A stretch of DNA of 64,000 nt from Utricularia gibba. Lineage: Eukaryota > Streptophyta > Magnoliopsida > Lamiales > Lentibulariaceae. The notes below the pieces were generated by a model. That model saw only the letters and a list, made by a program, of their open reading frames with translations. It searched no databases and had not been told where the DNA came from. This document shows, in pieces, positions 62,905 to 64,000 of this stretch; position 1 is the stretch's first letter, and every line of letters starts with the position of its first letter. The DNA is taken from the NCBI GenBank assembly GCA_002189035.1, contig CM007990.1, forward strand, positions 1,116,001 through 1,180,000, written 5' to 3'. The translations under genes were made by a program, and so were the position numbers.

Positions 62905-64000
62905 ATGGCGAGAGCTTCCCTCTGCCCCGCCACCTCCTTCGCCGCCGGTTTCGGCCGCCGTGCGCCGGTTATGGCATCTCCAGATGCCTTCGCAGTCCGT
63001 GCCTCTTCCGTAAAAGGAAGGCCTGAAACTGGCAGGCTAGTTCACTCTTCCATTGAGGTAACAGGTGGAGGCGCAGAGTCATTTCTTCCCGCCTTCCAAA
63101 GCCTTCATCTCCCCTACGTGGCTTATCCCCTGGTTGGTTGGAATCGTCACGTGGAAACTATATTCGCCGCATTTTTTCGGTCTCTCCCTGATGTCAGATT
63201 CTGGCGTGAGTGTCTCCGAACTAGGGACGACGGCGCGGTCGCTCTCGATTGGGTGGCCGGCGATGACCGAAGCTTGCCTGTGGATTCCCCAATTCTAGTG
63301 TTACTGGTGGGTTTTTTGATACAATGATTGAATTTCCATGAATATGACATCGGCTTCAATTTCTTGATATGGCTAAGGCTAGGATGTTAAACCGTCATTT
63401 CCTTCTCTGAATTAGAAGATCATAGAAAGATGCAGCCTTTCTTCTATATTCCTTGTTAATTTGGTCAGTAACTATGATATGCAAAAGGAATTGAACAGGA
63501 GATGCCAAACCTATTGGCCATTAATTGGTTTTCTTCCTACCTTCGTGTAATTATGTGAAAAAACTGTTTACAGCCAGGTCTTACTGGTGGTAGTCAGGAC
63601 ACATATGTAAGGCATATGCTATTGATAGCTAGAAGCAAAAAGTGGCGTGTGGTGGTGTTCAACAGCAGAGGTTGTGGTGGTAGTCCAGTGACTACAGCTC
63701 AGGTACATACCTTCTAGTACTTGGAACGTGTCGCATGGCTTATACCGATAGCGAGCCATGTGGCTTTCGAATCTAGAGGCACAATGAATTTGAATAAGAG
63801 TGGTACTAAGCTACTTGTGCTTGACGTTCTACTGGCATTTTGGCTTTTCCAGGGCTCAACTTAAGGAAGGAGAGCTTTAAGCTCCACAAAAAAAAAAAAA
63901 CACTTGAAATTGTGTTTTTAGTTTCAACATTGGGTAATCTTTTGCAGTTCTATTCAGCTTCATTTCTAGGAGATATATCTGAGGTGGTGGAGCATGTTGG
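62905..64000 (+). CDS. EMB8-like alpha/beta hydrolase, 5' part (runs off window)
   Basis: Embryogenesis-associated EMB8-type alpha/beta hydrolase. Visible exons: 62905-63306, 63574-63702 and 63948 onward to the edge. ATG 62905 opens a Ser/Ala/Arg-rich stretch (MARASLCPATSFAAGFGRRA) that looks like a plastid transit peptide. Family blocks follow: PLVGWNRHVETIFAAFFRS, DDGAVALDWV, LLPGLTGGSQDTYVRHML and VVFNSRGCGGSPVTTAQ. In this family the strand after LPGLTGGS and the NSRGCGGSP block shape the hydrolase core. The catalytic Ser-Asp-His triad would be encoded beyond the window. Substrate unknown. Exon joins are in frame (402 nt, then 129 nt). Confidence 0.9.

Overview
This is nuclear DNA from a flowering plant, probably a eudicot or magnoliid. 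The genes have many short introns with GT-AG borders, the spacers are very AT-rich, and the families are plant-specific (PYR/PYL ABA receptor, CRK kinases with DUF26 ectodomains, KANADI, MYC2-type bHLH, VQ protein). No bacterial, organellar or viral genes were seen. I rebuilt the exon models by hand from splice borders, reading phase and family knowledge. Untranslated ends and promoters are only rough.

Left part (1-14.7 kb): the RNA helicase UPF1 (minus strand, last exon(s) off the left edge), an intronless PYR1/PYL1-type ABA receptor (minus), the VQ protein HAIKU1 (minus), a small plus-strand protein with a bZIP-like basic region, and an intronless MYC2-like bHLH factor (minus).

Middle part (16-34.5 kb): a cluster of four cysteine-rich receptor-like kinases. 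CRK-A, CRK-B and CRK-C lie in tandem on the minus strand. CRK-D is on the plus strand beyond an AGD8/9/10-type ArfGAP gene (minus). Each CRK has a W-box core (TTGACT) within about 180 bp of its start codon.

Right part (36.5-64 kb): a clade Ia bHLH gene (minus), a decayed Ty1/copia 3' end, a PMT2-like pectin methyltransferase (minus), a KANADI gene (plus), a plant SMN-like snRNP assembly factor (minus), a 22-exon Ste20/FRAY kinase (minus), and the 5' end of an EMB8-like alpha/beta hydrolase (plus, runs off the right edge).

The most important cross-cutting observation is that six single-base contractions, all in homopolymer runs of expected length 5 or more, break the frames of five otherwise well-preserved genes (UPF1, CRK-A twice, CRK-B, the clade Ia bHLH, the Ste20 kinase). 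Because one of them sits in UPF1, systematic consensus error in a long-read assembly is more likely than five pseudogenes. Other notable points are two introns with GC donors, an abrupt identity break between the CRK-A and CRK-B ectodomains, a CRK intron present in only two of four paralogues, and an SMN homologue with no visible Tudor domain.
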